Source: an uncultured Neomegalonema sp. | GTDB lineage: Bacteria; Pseudomonadota; Alphaproteobacteria; Rhodobacterales; Rhodobacteraceae | Length of the DNA: 58,362 nucleotides | Direction of reading: 5' to 3' | Assembly: GCA_937911325.1 (NCBI GenBank) | Contig: CALDSD010000048.1 | Coordinates: 1-58,362 of the forward strand | Shown: in pieces, positions 1-10,983 of the stretch | How the letters are laid out: each line of letters starts with the position of its first letter | How positions within the stretch are numbered: position 1 is the first letter of the stretch | The notes under the pieces: model-generated | Seen by the model: only the letters and a program-made list of their open reading frames with translations | What the model was told of the DNA's origin: nothing | The model's database searches: none | Translations under genes and position numbers: made by a program

Positions 1-140
1 CGCAGCTTTCTGCCCAGGTTTACCTGTTTCTGCATGGGGTTACGCTCGCTGATGTGATCGATAACAAGACGACGCCATGCAATGCGCTTCCGTCGTTCTC
101 CGCCCTGGTTGAGGAGGAGCAGGAGGCGACCGCCTCCTGA
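1..140 (+). CDS. Rrf2-family regulator (IscR-like), C-terminal end only
   Basis: This is the last 45 codons of a gene that begins before the window, read in the frame starting at base 3 and stopping with TGA at 138-140. The tail contains LHGVTLADVID, which resembles the segment Rrf2 regulators carry near their C-terminus (usually written GVTLADL). The remainder is acidic and ends EEEQEATAS. The DNA-binding helix-turn-helix and any Fe-S cysteines lie outside the window, apart from one Cys in TPCNALP. It sits 11 bases before the cysteine desulfurase, where alphaproteobacterial SUF operons commonly have their IscR-type repressor. The family is a good guess from context plus a short motif; the exact regulator cannot be fixed from the tail. 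Confidence 0.7.
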   Translation, partial: QLSAQVYLFLHGVTLADVIDNKTTPCNALPSFSALVEEEQEATAS

Positions 141-151
141 CGTCGGCGTCG

Positions 152-1198
152 GTGTCTCGAGTTTACCTGGATTGGAACGCGACCGCGCCGCTGAGACCGG
201 AGGCACGGACAGCGATGCTGGAGGCGATGGATCTCGTTGGAAATCCGTCATCTGTCCATCGCGAAGGACGGTCGGCGAAAGCGATTGTCGAGAACGCCCG
301 CGCTCACGTCGCTGCGCTGGTTGGGGCTGAGCCGGCCGAGGTTGTCTTCACATCGGGTGCGACCGAAGCCGCCATGATCGCGTTGAAGGACATGGACTGC
401 GCAGGGTCCGCGGTCGAGCACGACAGCGTGCGCGCCTGGATCGACGACACGGCGATCCGCGTCGATGGTTCAGGCTTGATGGAGCCGATGGGCGGGGCGA
501 CGACCAAGCAGGTCGCCAACAGTGAAACGGGCGTGATCCAGAACCATCGCGACGCTCAGGTCTTTGAGGACGCCGTGCAGGCGGTGGGCAAGACGCCTTA
601 CGACTTTTCCGCGTCGCTCGCAGCGGCCGCCGCGGTATCGGCGCACAAGATCGGGGGACCGAAGGGCGTGGGCGCGTTGCTGATCAGAGAGAGCCACGCG
701 ACGCAGATGACTGTTCTCGGCGGCGGACAGGAGAGCGGCAAACGCTCTGGCACCGAAAATGTTGTCGGCATCGCGGGCTTTGGCGCGGCCGCCGCGGCGG
801 CGAAGCGGGATCTGGAAGACGACGTTTGGCGGCAGACCCGTCTGTTGCGGGACCAAATGGAAGATAAGCTCATTCAGTTTGAGCCGGATTTGATAGTTTT
901 TGGCGATCTGGCGTCTCGGTTGCCGAACACGTCATGCTTCGCCGCGCCAGGCTGGCGAGGAGAGACGCAGGTTATCCAGATGGATCTTGCAGGCTTCGCC
1001 GTCAGCGCAGGTTCGGCATGCAGCTCGGGCAAGGTGAAAGCCTCTCGGGTCCTTCTGGCAATGGGGTTTGACGAAGAAACGGCGAGTTCGGCCATCCGCG
1101 TGTCGATGGGACCGCGGACGACAGAGGAAGACATCCGAAGCTTTCTGGAGGCGTGGACGCAGGCTTACAGCCGGGTCCGAGCTCGCCGCGGCGGATGA
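152..1198 (+). CDS. Cysteine desulfurase, NifS/IscS type
   Basis: PLP-dependent enzyme that takes sulfur from L-cysteine as a persulfide for Fe-S cluster assembly. The PLP lysine is K166 in SAHKIGGPKG and the persulfide cysteine is C290 in SAGSACSSGK; the ETGVIQ and TENVVGI motifs of class I desulfurases are present. At 348 residues it is shorter than the usual 380-400: the stretch between ETGVIQ and DAVQAVGK is compressed. The start is a GTG 11 bases after the regulator stop. It is the first enzyme of the SUF cluster and coexists with a separate SufS further down, so the operon encodes two desulfurases of different classes. Family assignment is secure; the division of labour between the two is inferred. 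Confidence 0.93.
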   Translation: MSRVYLDWNATAPLRPEARTAMLEAMDLVGNPSSVHREGRSAKAIVENARAHVAALVGAEPAEVVFTSGATEAAMIALKDMDCAGSAVEHDSVRAWIDDTAIRVDGSGLMEPMGGATTKQVANSETGVIQNHRDAQVFEDAVQAVGKTPYDFSASLAAAAAVSAHKIGGPKGVGALLIRESHATQMTVLGGGQESGKRSGTENVVGIAGFGAAAAAAKRDLEDDVWRQTRLLRDQMEDKLIQFEPDLIVFGDLASRLPNTSCFAAPGWRGETQVIQMDLAGFAVSAGSACSSGKVKASRVLLAMGFDEETASSAIRVSMGPRTTEEDIRSFLEAWTQAYSRVRARRGG

Positions 1199-1351
1199 TC
1201 GGGGGCTCTGACGCCAAGGAAAAAACCGGTTCAGAGGGTTGGTTTTCGATCAAGACGATGTACATCCAGCGCTAACCAGATTTAGAAGCGCGCATGGACA
1301 AGTCTCTGACAAAGGGCGGTTCTTGCGATGAACATGGAAAAGGGGACGCGG

Positions 1352-2890
<1,539 letters not shown>

Positions 2891-2973
2891 CGTCGGACGG
2901 CGCGGACCCTCTTGGCGGGTCGGTCTGGCGCGACGCGCTTTGGTTCTGGCGCTTTCGCCTCCGTCGATCGCTG

Positions 2974-3258
2974 ATGGTGGAGTGGCGTCGGCCGGAATGG
3001 CCCGAGGCGCGGAGGTGGAGCGACGATCCGCGCTTCGAACCCTACGCAGAGTGGTGTGAATGGGTCGCTGCGCCGGAAACGAAATGGGGTTTTGAGACGT
3101 GGATTGTGCTGAGCCGCACCTGGCACGGCTATCCGGATCCGCCTGAGTTTGCGTTCTTCGCGATCGACGCCGCGGACGACGTGATCTGCGCCGCAGACTT
3201 TGACTGGTGGCCGAAGAACTGGAAGCGAGTAGAAGACAAAGATCTGGTTCGCGGGTGA
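2974..3258 (+). CDS. Small conserved-looking protein between sufB and sufC, unknown function
   Basis: A 94-residue acidic, tryptophan-rich protein (nine Trp) with no signal peptide or membrane segment. Features include RRPEWPEARRW near the start, WCEWVAAPETKWGFETW in the middle and DFDWWPKNWKRVED at the end. I do not recognise a family. Its position inside the suf operon, on the same strand, argues that it is a real gene and perhaps an accessory of Fe-S assembly. Many alphaproteobacterial SUF operons carry small unknown genes between the core genes; that it belongs to one of those families is inference. The start is the first ATG after an in-frame stop, about 83 bases after sufB. Confidence 0.6.
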   Translation: MVEWRRPEWPEARRWSDDPRFEPYAEWCEWVAAPETKWGFETWIVLSRTWHGYPDPPEFAFFAIDAADDVICAADFDWWPKNWKRVEDKDLVRG

Positions 3259-3333
3259 TCAGGATGGCGCGTCCCGCCGTCCCGCCAACGGGCTCAAGTC
3301 AGATGGATTGCGCGACGACGTTGCACAGACAGC

Positions 3334-3387
3334 GCGGGCCGTCCTGGAGGATTGGACATCGTTGGCTGCGGCCCGCTAGACGTCTAG
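3334..3387. repeat. Inverted repeat and 12-bp palindrome upstream of sufC
   Basis: Within the 172-base gap before sufC, GCGGGCCG (3334-3341) pairs with CGGCCCGC (3369-3376) across a 27-base loop. It is followed immediately by the perfect palindrome CTAGACGTCTAG (3376-3387), which carries two copies of the tetramer CTAG. The hairpin has no T-run, so it is not an obvious intrinsic terminator. It may be an operator, an mRNA-processing element or nothing; the rest of the gap shows no other structure. Confidence 0.4.
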
Positions 3388-3430
3388 ATAAGCGAGAGAG
3401 ACAGCGCCGCCGCGCTGATACGAAAGGATT

Positions 3431-4198
<768 letters not shown>

Positions 4199-4217
4199 GC
4201 GCGGACCGGGGCGAAAG

Positions 4218-5519
4218 ATGAACATAATGAACGATCAGAAAATGATCCTTGCGCAGGCTTTGTTGGACGGCGACACGCCTTCGTGGGGCCAGCCGCAGCG
4301 TCAGGCCGCGCGCGAGCGCTTCTTGAAGCTTGGCGCGCCGATGCGCCGTGACGAGTATTGGCGCTACACCGATCCGTCGAAGTTCAATCAACCGCTGGCG
4401 CCGATTGAAGCGGCCGTTGTGGATCCTGAGGTTGGCGATAGCGGCTTTGGCGAGACCGAGGCGTTGACGCTGGTGTTTGTCAACGGTCGGCTGCGGTCCG
4501 ATCTGTCTGACGCGATCGACATCCCGGGCTTGGAAGTGACGCGCCTGGCGGACGGCATCGAGGGGTCCTGGGCGGCGGAGAAGCTCGGCGCCTTGGAAGT
4601 CGCGGGGCAAGAGCCCGTGGCGCGTCCCTATGCAGCGCTCAATGCGGCGCTCGCGGTGGACGGTCTCGCCATTCGGGTCACAGGCGATGTTCCGAAGCCG
4701 ATCCATTTTCGATACCTGGCCGAAGGCGCTGATCGCGCGGTTTATGTTCGCCATGTGATCGATCTCGCTCCCGAGGCCGCGCTCACCGTCCTTGAAAGCG
4801 GGGCCGGCGGCGAGCGCTTCAACGCCGTGATTGAAGTCGACATCGGCGACAAGGCGACCTTCCGTCGGAAACGCCTTCAGAACGAAGCCGGCGCGGATCA
4901 GGTGATCACCCACCTGTTCGCGCGGCTCGGCGAAGAAAGCGCGTTGCGCAGCTTTACGCTCACAGGCGTAGCCGGCGCGTCGAAACTGGTGCGCAACGAG
5001 GCTATGATCTGGCTGGAAGGCGACGAGGGCTCCGCGCATATCGCTGGCGGGGTCATGGGCGACGCGAAGGCGCATCTCGACAACACCGTCTTCATCGTCC
5101 ACGACGCGCTGAACTGTGAAAGCCGCCAGGTGTTCAAGAACGTGCTGGCCGACGAAGCGCGCGGCGTTTTCCAGGGCAAGATCCTTGTGAAGGAAGGGGC
5201 TCAAAAGACCGACGGTTATCAGATCAGCCAATCTGTACTGTTGGGAGAGCGCGCCGAGTTCGACGTCAAACCGGAACTCGAGATCTACGCCGACGACGTC
5301 GCCTGCTCTCACGGCTCGACGTCAGGCGCGCTTGACGAGACCGCGATGTTCTACTTGCGCTCCCGCGGCGTTAGCCAGGATGTGGCCGAGCGGCTCCTGG
5401 TCGAAGCCTTCATCGAGGAAGCGATCCAGGAGATCGATGAAGAGGGCCCGCAGGCCGAGGCTCTTCGCGAAGCCATGCGTGGGCATGTCGCAGCTTGGAT
5501 GAGTGACCGCACCACATGA
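4218..5519 (+). CDS. sufD: Fe-S assembly protein SufD
   Basis: SufB paralogue and third subunit of the SufBC2D scaffold. The N-terminal region has RRDEYWRYTDPSKF, a typical SufD feature, and the beta-helical core ends in the conserved ADDVACSHGSTSGALDE and MFYLRSRGVSQDVAERLL. The 433 residues are normal for the family. A GAAAG ribosome site precedes the ATG at 4218, with an alternative ATG at 4227. Its stop overlaps the start of the next gene (ATGA), so translation of the following membrane protein is probably coupled to sufD. Confidence 0.96.
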   Translation: MNIMNDQKMILAQALLDGDTPSWGQPQRQAARERFLKLGAPMRRDEYWRYTDPSKFNQPLAPIEAAVVDPEVGDSGFGETEALTLVFVNGRLRSDLSDAIDIPGLEVTRLADGIEGSWAAEKLGALEVAGQEPVARPYAALNAALAVDGLAIRVTGDVPKPIHFRYLAEGADRAVYVRHVIDLAPEAALTVLESGAGGERFNAVIEVDIGDKATFRRKRLQNEAGADQVITHLFARLGEESALRSFTLTGVAGASKLVRNEAMIWLEGDEGSAHIAGGVMGDAKAHLDNTVFIVHDALNCESRQVFKNVLADEARGVFQGKILVKEGAQKTDGYQISQSVLLGERAEFDVKPELEIYADDVACSHGSTSGALDETAMFYLRSRGVSQDVAERLLVEAFIEEAIQEIDEEGPQAEALREAMRGHVAAWMSDRTT

Positions 5520-6139
5520 GCGAGACGGCCGCGCCGCAAGGCCTCGTCGAGCGGGTTGCTGGCGCATACTGGAACTTCTCGGGTTCGATGCGTCGGCTGT
5601 TGGAAGATCAGCCGCGCGAGTCGACGCTGCTCAGTTTCCTGATTGTGGCCTCGCTGATGCGGTACGCCGGACAGGTCGTGGACGCGTTTGGAGAACTGTC
5701 CTCCAGCGTCGCTGGTGAAGATTTCACGCGCGCTTTCCAGACGCAGGTCGCAGAAGGGTTTGTTGGAGCGCTCATCCTGGCGCCGCTGGCCGTCTATCTT
5801 TTCGCAGCGATGGCAAAGCCGATCGCTGGCGCATTGGGAGGAACAGGAGACTGGTTCGAGACGCGCGCGGCCTTTGTTTGGGCGTATCTCGTCACTGCGC
5901 CGATCTTCCTTCTGCGGTCGGCCATCGACGCCGTCGCGTCCTCAGTGGGTGTTCCCGACGGGCTTTTGGTCATGCTCTCACTGGCATTCGCAGCACTCGG
6001 GCTCTACGTCTTGGGCGCGTGCCTTTCCGTGGCGCATGGCTTTAAGTCTCCTCGGAACACTGCTTTGGTGATGGCCGCAGGTCTGTTTGCGATCGCCGGA
6101 CTGGCGGTGGCGTTGGGCGTGGGCGTTTCGGGGTTGTGA
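5516..6139 (+). CDS. YIP1-family-like integral membrane protein (first of a tandem pair)
   Basis: A 207-residue protein with about five hydrophobic segments (near residues 40-55, 80-100, 120-140, 150-170 and 180-205) and the motif AHGFKSPR in the C-terminal third. The architecture and the AHGFKS motif suit the bacterial YIP1-like membrane family; function is unknown. It overlaps the sufD stop by four bases, and the next gene overlaps its own stop, so the three are probably translated as a unit. The following protein shares AHGFKS and the same layout, so they look like diverged paralogues. A role in Fe-S assembly is inferred from the operon only. Confidence 0.75.
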   Translation: MSETAAPQGLVERVAGAYWNFSGSMRRLLEDQPRESTLLSFLIVASLMRYAGQVVDAFGELSSSVAGEDFTRAFQTQVAEGFVGALILAPLAVYLFAAMAKPIAGALGGTGDWFETRAAFVWAYLVTAPIFLLRSAIDAVASSVGVPDGLLVMLSLAFAALGLYVLGACLSVAHGFKSPRNTALVMAAGLFAIAGLAVALGVGVSGL

Positions 6140-6819
6140 TGGAAAACGGTCGCATGAATGGAACCGGTGGTGATGATGGCGAACCGGCTTCGGGGCCGGT
6201 CGGGTATCTGAGCCGGGTTGGCGAGGCGCTGATCAACCCCCGCGCGTCCGCGCGGCGGATGGTGCTGGCGCAACCAACCTGGAACGAAGCCATTATGATG
6301 GTCGTCGCCGGTTACGCGATCGCCGCAGCCTTGTTGCAGGCGATACAGATCGGCGCCCCGGAATTGCTTGCGACGCCATCGACGCAGCCTGCTTCCGATG
6401 CGAACGGCGAGCCGGCGCGCACGCCAGGCTTGCTCGAAAAGCATGGGCTCGAGCTGATCCTGGCGCTGTTTCAGTTTTGGATCGTGTCGAGCCTGGCTTG
6501 GTTTGTCGGGGTTCAGGCGGGTGGGAAGGCCACCCGACGGCAGATCATGGGCGTTGTGGGGTGGCATACGCTCGCGACCGCGCCTCTGGCGCCGGTGCTG
6601 TCCGTGGCGATGGCGGTGACGGTCCAGCAGCACGCCAGCATCTTCGCGCCGCTGATCCTGATCGCGACAGGCGTCTATGTTCTTTACATCTTCGCCGCGT
6701 TTATCGCCCAAGCGCACGGCTTCAAGAGCATCCCGCAGGTGATGTTTGCGACATTCGGAGTTTCGATCGCCGTGGCGCTGTTTTTTACGATCCTGGCGTC
6801 GATTCTGGGCGCTGCTTGA
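6136..6819 (+). CDS. YIP1-family-like integral membrane protein (second of a tandem pair)
   Basis: A 227-residue membrane protein that starts with a soluble stretch (to about residue 50), including SRVGEALINPRASARRMV, a phrase common at the start of YIP1-type proteins. Four or five hydrophobic segments follow. AQAHGFKSIPQV near the C-terminus matches the AHGFKS motif of the preceding gene. The start may be the GTG at 6136 or the ATG at 6139; both overlap the previous stop. It ends 15 bases before sufS. Probably a paralogue of its upstream neighbour; no enzymatic motif is visible. Confidence 0.78.
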   Translation: MMENGRMNGTGGDDGEPASGPVGYLSRVGEALINPRASARRMVLAQPTWNEAIMMVVAGYAIAAALLQAIQIGAPELLATPSTQPASDANGEPARTPGLLEKHGLELILALFQFWIVSSLAWFVGVQAGGKATRRQIMGVVGWHTLATAPLAPVLSVAMAVTVQQHASIFAPLILIATGVYVLYIFAAFIAQAHGFKSIPQVMFATFGVSIAVALFFTILASILGAA

Positions 6820-6834
6820 GGCTGAGCTGAGAAA

Positions 6835-8051
<1,217 letters not shown>

Positions 8052-8055
<4 letters not shown>

Positions 8056-8798
8056 GCCGACGGGTTCTGATCACAGGCGGCTCGCGTGGCATCGGCGCCG
8101 CGTCGGCAAAGCTCGGCGGCGCGCAGGGCTGGTCGGTCGGCGTCAACTACCTCTCGAATGAAACGGCGGCCGGAGACGTGGTCGAAGCGGTGAAGCTCGC
8201 CGGAGGGAGGGCTGTCGCCATCCAGGCGGACGCAGCTGTCGAGGCCGAAATCGTCGCGATGTTTGACCAAATGGCCGAGGCCTTTGGCGGGATCGACGGC
8301 GTCGTGATCAATGCAGGCGTCCTGGATGAGAGAATGCCCCTGGCGGAGATGGACGCCGATCGCATTCGCCGGATTGTCGACGTCAATGTGACCGGAGCGC
8401 TGCTGACAGCGCGCGAAGCCGCAAGACGAATGTCGCTCGGCAAAGGTGGGCAGGGCGGGGCGATCGTGATCGTTTCGTCGGCTGCGGCGCGTCTGGGAGG
8501 CGCTGGCGAGTATGTCGACTACGCGGCCTCCAAAGGCGCGATGGACGCGTTGACGCTGGGACTATCGAAGGAGCTTGGTCCCGAGGGCGTGCGCGTCAAC
8601 GCCATCCGTCCGGGGCTCATCGAAACAGACATCCATGCGTCAAGCGGTTGGCCTCAGCGCGCGCAGGAACTCGGGAAGTCTGTGCCGCTTCAGCGTGCAG
8701 GCACCGCCGAGGAAACTGCCGAAGCGATTTGCTGGCTGCTGTCCGACGCGTCTTCCTATGTGAACGGCGCTTTGCTCGATGTTACCGGCGGGCGTTAG
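8052..8798 (+). CDS. Short-chain dehydrogenase/reductase (SDR)
   Basis: Classical NAD(P)-dependent SDR of 248 residues. The cofactor motif is TGGSRGIG at the N-terminus, followed by VINAG, a catalytic serine in IVSSAAAR and the YAASK active-site pair (Tyr, Lys). EGVRVNAIRPGLIETD and the C-terminal YVNGALLDVTGG are typical of the sugar/steroid-type SDR group. The substrate cannot be deduced. The gene overlaps the sufS stop by four bases and ends the operon, in a position where related operons often carry sufT- or sufA-like genes; those are absent here. It converges on the DUF2237 gene with only a 13-base gap. Confidence 0.9.
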
Positions 8799-8811
8799 CC
8801 AGTCGGGCGTT

Positions 8812-9213
8812 TCAGGTTAGATCGAGCGCATGCGTCTTCAGCGCATCGAGCGGCGCAACGGATAGCGTCCGCATATGCGTCGCGGCCAAAACGACTTTGG
8901 GCGCAACGCCTGCTTCATAGGCTTCTACCCAGCGCATCGCGCACAGGCACCAGCGATCGCCTTCTTTCAATCCGTCGAACCCGTACTCGGGTCGAGGCGT
9001 CGAGAGATCGTTTCCACGAGACTTCGAGAAGGTCAGGAACGCATCCGTCACAACGGCGCAGACGGTGTGCATCCCCTGATCCATAGGCCCGGTGTCGCAA
9101 CAGCCGTTCCGAAAAAACCCGGTCAGCGGGGCGGTCGAGCAGGGTTCAAGCGGCGCGCCCAGAACATTTATCGACTGATCCGCTTCAAAACGTTTCAAAT
9201 CAGCCTCTTGCAT
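8812..9213 (-). CDS. DUF2237 family protein
   Basis: A 133-residue soluble protein of the DUF2237 family, whose function is unknown. It shows the family's conserved string: NVLGAPLEPCS, then TGFFRNGCCDTGP, HTVCAVVTDAFL, FSKSRGNDLSTPRPE and GDRWCLCAMRW. Six conserved cysteines suggest metal or redox chemistry. AGGAG lies upstream of the ATG on the minus strand, supporting the start at 9213. It is transcribed convergently with the SDR gene and divergently from the SYLF gene. Confidence 0.93.
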   Translation of the reverse strand: MQEADLKRFEADQSINVLGAPLEPCSTAPLTGFFRNGCCDTGPMDQGMHTVCAVVTDAFLTFSKSRGNDLSTPRPEYGFDGLKEGDRWCLCAMRWVEAYEAGVAPKVVLAATHMRTLSVAPLDALKTHALDLT

Positions 9214-9342
9214 CCCGTTCTCTCCTAGAATTCGCCCCAGTCAATCTTCATGTAGCACCCAGACGGGCGATCCGACACGTCCAGAGCCGATTGGGCTCGG
9301 CGCGTCTGTGGCGTCCGCGTGGATGAAGAAGGGTTCAAAACT

Positions 9343-9894
9343 ATGATCCATCGCCGAAATCTTATCATGGGCGGCGCCGCTGCGCTGGCCGCCGGGTCTC
9401 TGAGCTCGCCGGCCGATGCGAAGTCCGCGCGGCAGATCGACGTCGAATCGCAGGCGGCGTTGCAGACGCTGTTTAGCACACGGCCCGACGCCCGCACGAT
9501 CTCCAACAGGTCGCTCGGCGTGTTGATCATCCCGGAAATCATCAAGGCGGGCTTGATCCTGGGCGGGACCTATGGCGAGGGCAAGCTGATCATCGGTGGT
9601 CAGACCAACAGCTACTGGAGCTACGCCGCCGCCTCGCTCGGCTTCCAGGCGGGCGCGCAAAAGGCCAGTCAGGCGCTGTTTTTCCTCAACCAGACGGCTT
9701 TGAACACGTTCAAGAACGGCGACGGGATCGAGGTCGGCGCAGACGCCGAAGTGACGATCATCGATCAAGGGGCCGAAGTCGACGTCAGCAAGATCCAGGA
9801 TACGACGCCGATTGTCGCCTACGTTTTCGGCCAACAGGGTTTGCTGGGCGGTGTGAGCCTTCAGGGCGGGAAGTACTCCCGCATCGCTCGTTAG
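9343..9894 (+). CDS. Secreted SYLF/YSC84-type lipid-binding protein
   Basis: About 183 residues. The N-terminus MIHRRNLIMGGAAALAAG reads as an export signal (two Arg then a hydrophobic run), so I start at 9343 rather than the in-frame ATG at 9319. The mature part carries SLGVLIIPEIIKAGLILGGTYGEG and GFQAGAQKASQALFFLN, hallmarks of the SYLF domain (YSC84/LegK-like), which binds lipids or phosphoinositides in eukaryotes and is of unknown role in bacteria. A rho-independent terminator follows the stop. Likely periplasmic. The gene appears to be a single transcription unit. Confidence 0.88.
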   Translation: MIHRRNLIMGGAAALAAGSLSSPADAKSARQIDVESQAALQTLFSTRPDARTISNRSLGVLIIPEIIKAGLILGGTYGEGKLIIGGQTNSYWSYAAASLGFQAGAQKASQALFFLNQTALNTFKNGDGIEVGADAEVTIIDQGAEVDVSKIQDTTPIVAYVFGQQGLLGGVSLQGGKYSRIAR

Positions 9895-9918
9895 ACGCGC
9901 GAGACCGGACGTCTGCAG

Positions 9919-9950
9919 GGCGGCGCACCGCTGGCGCCGCCTGTTTTTGT
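9919..9950 (+). terminator. Intrinsic terminator after the SYLF gene
   Basis: GGCGGCGC (9919-9926) pairs with GCGCCGCC (9934-9941) across a 7-base loop, and TGTTTTTGT follows directly. It lies 24 bases after the SYLF stop, on the same strand, and before a convergent gene. Confidence 0.85.
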
Positions 9951-9969
9951 TGTCGGGTCCACCCGGAGC

Positions 9970-10836
9970 TTAGCGCTTGAGTCGACGCAGCAGGCTCGAC
10001 GTGTCCCAGCGGCCCCCGCCCATATCCTGAACCTCGCCATAGAACTGATCGACGAGCGCCGTCACCGGCAACCGAGCGCCGTTGTTCTTCGCCTCGTCCA
10101 GACAGATGCCAAGATCCTTGCGCATCCAGTCGACGGCGAAACCAAACTCGAACTCGTCAGCCAGCATCGTCTTGTAGCGGTTCGACATCTGCCACGAGCC
10201 CGCGGCGCCCTGGCTGATCGCCTCGATCACCGCTTCACCGTCAAGGCCGGCTTGTTGGGCGAAGTTGATCCCTTCTGACAGGCCCTGAACCAGACCGGCT
10301 ATGCAGATCTGATTGACCATCTTGGTCAGCTGACCCGCGCCGCTGTCGCCCAAGCGTTTGCTGGCTTTGGCGAACGCCATGATGATCGGCTCCGCCCGGT
10401 CATAAGCGTCTTGATCACCGCCGCACATCACGGTCAGCTGACCGTTCTCCGCGCCAGCCTGGCCGCCGGAAACGGGCGCGTCGACAAACTGAAACCCTCG
10501 TGCGTTTGCGTCTGCCGAGAGCTCACGCGCAACTTTCGCGGATGCGGTGGTGTTGTCGACAAAGACCGCACCCGACGCTGTCGCATGGAACGCTCCGTCC
10601 GGGCCGATGGTCACGCTGCGCAGATCGTCGTCGTTGCCAACGCAGGAAAACACGAAGTCTTGCCCTTCCGCCGCGGCTTTCGGCGTCAGCGCCATCGCAT
10701 GCCCGTATTCCGCGACCCAGGCTTCGGCCTTGGCCGAGCTTCGATTGTAAACCGTCACCTCATGCCCCGCTTTGGTGAGCCATCCGGCCATGGGATATCC
10801 CATCACGCCCAGCCCTATAAATGCGACCTTCGCCAT
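9970..10836 (-). CDS. NAD(P)-dependent dehydrogenase of the 3-hydroxyisobutyrate dehydrogenase family
   Basis: A 288-residue beta-hydroxyacid dehydrogenase. The Rossmann motif is FIGLGVMGYPMAGWL, the substrate loop is DAPVSGGQAGAENGQ and the catalytic lysine lies in LTKMVNQICIAG. The C-terminal all-alpha domain (WMRKDLGICLDEAK) is typical. Substrates in this family include 3-hydroxyisobutyrate, tartronate semialdehyde and 6-phosphogluconate analogues; the sequence does not decide between them. Isobutyryl-CoA dehydrogenase and 3-hydroxyisobutyryl-CoA hydrolase genes lie 9-11 kb to the right, so a part in valine degradation is possible but not shown. It is divergent from the penicillin acylase gene. 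Confidence 0.9.
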   Translation of the reverse strand: MAKVAFIGLGVMGYPMAGWLTKAGHEVTVYNRSSAKAEAWVAEYGHAMALTPKAAAEGQDFVFSCVGNDDDLRSVTIGPDGAFHATASGAVFVDNTTASAKVARELSADANARGFQFVDAPVSGGQAGAENGQLTVMCGGDQDAYDRAEPIIMAFAKASKRLGDSGAGQLTKMVNQICIAGLVQGLSEGINFAQQAGLDGEAVIEAISQGAAGSWQMSNRYKTMLADEFEFGFAVDWMRKDLGICLDEAKNNGARLPVTALVDQFYGEVQDMGGGRWDTSSLLRRLKR

Positions 10837-10983
10837 TTGCGCGTTTCCTTCTTTATGAACTTTCGAACTCGTCTTGCGTGGGACTATGTTATGCGCGAAC
10901 CGCCAAGGTCGAGTCTGTGAGAGAATTCTCCGGACCTCACGGGGTGCACGCCGGGCTGCGGCGCGAGAGGGAGAACGGCAGTT

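Noticed and set aside
1199-1351. Possible promoter between the desulfurase and sufB
   Set aside because: No -35/-10 pair with acceptable spacing or symmetrical operator was visible; left unassigned.
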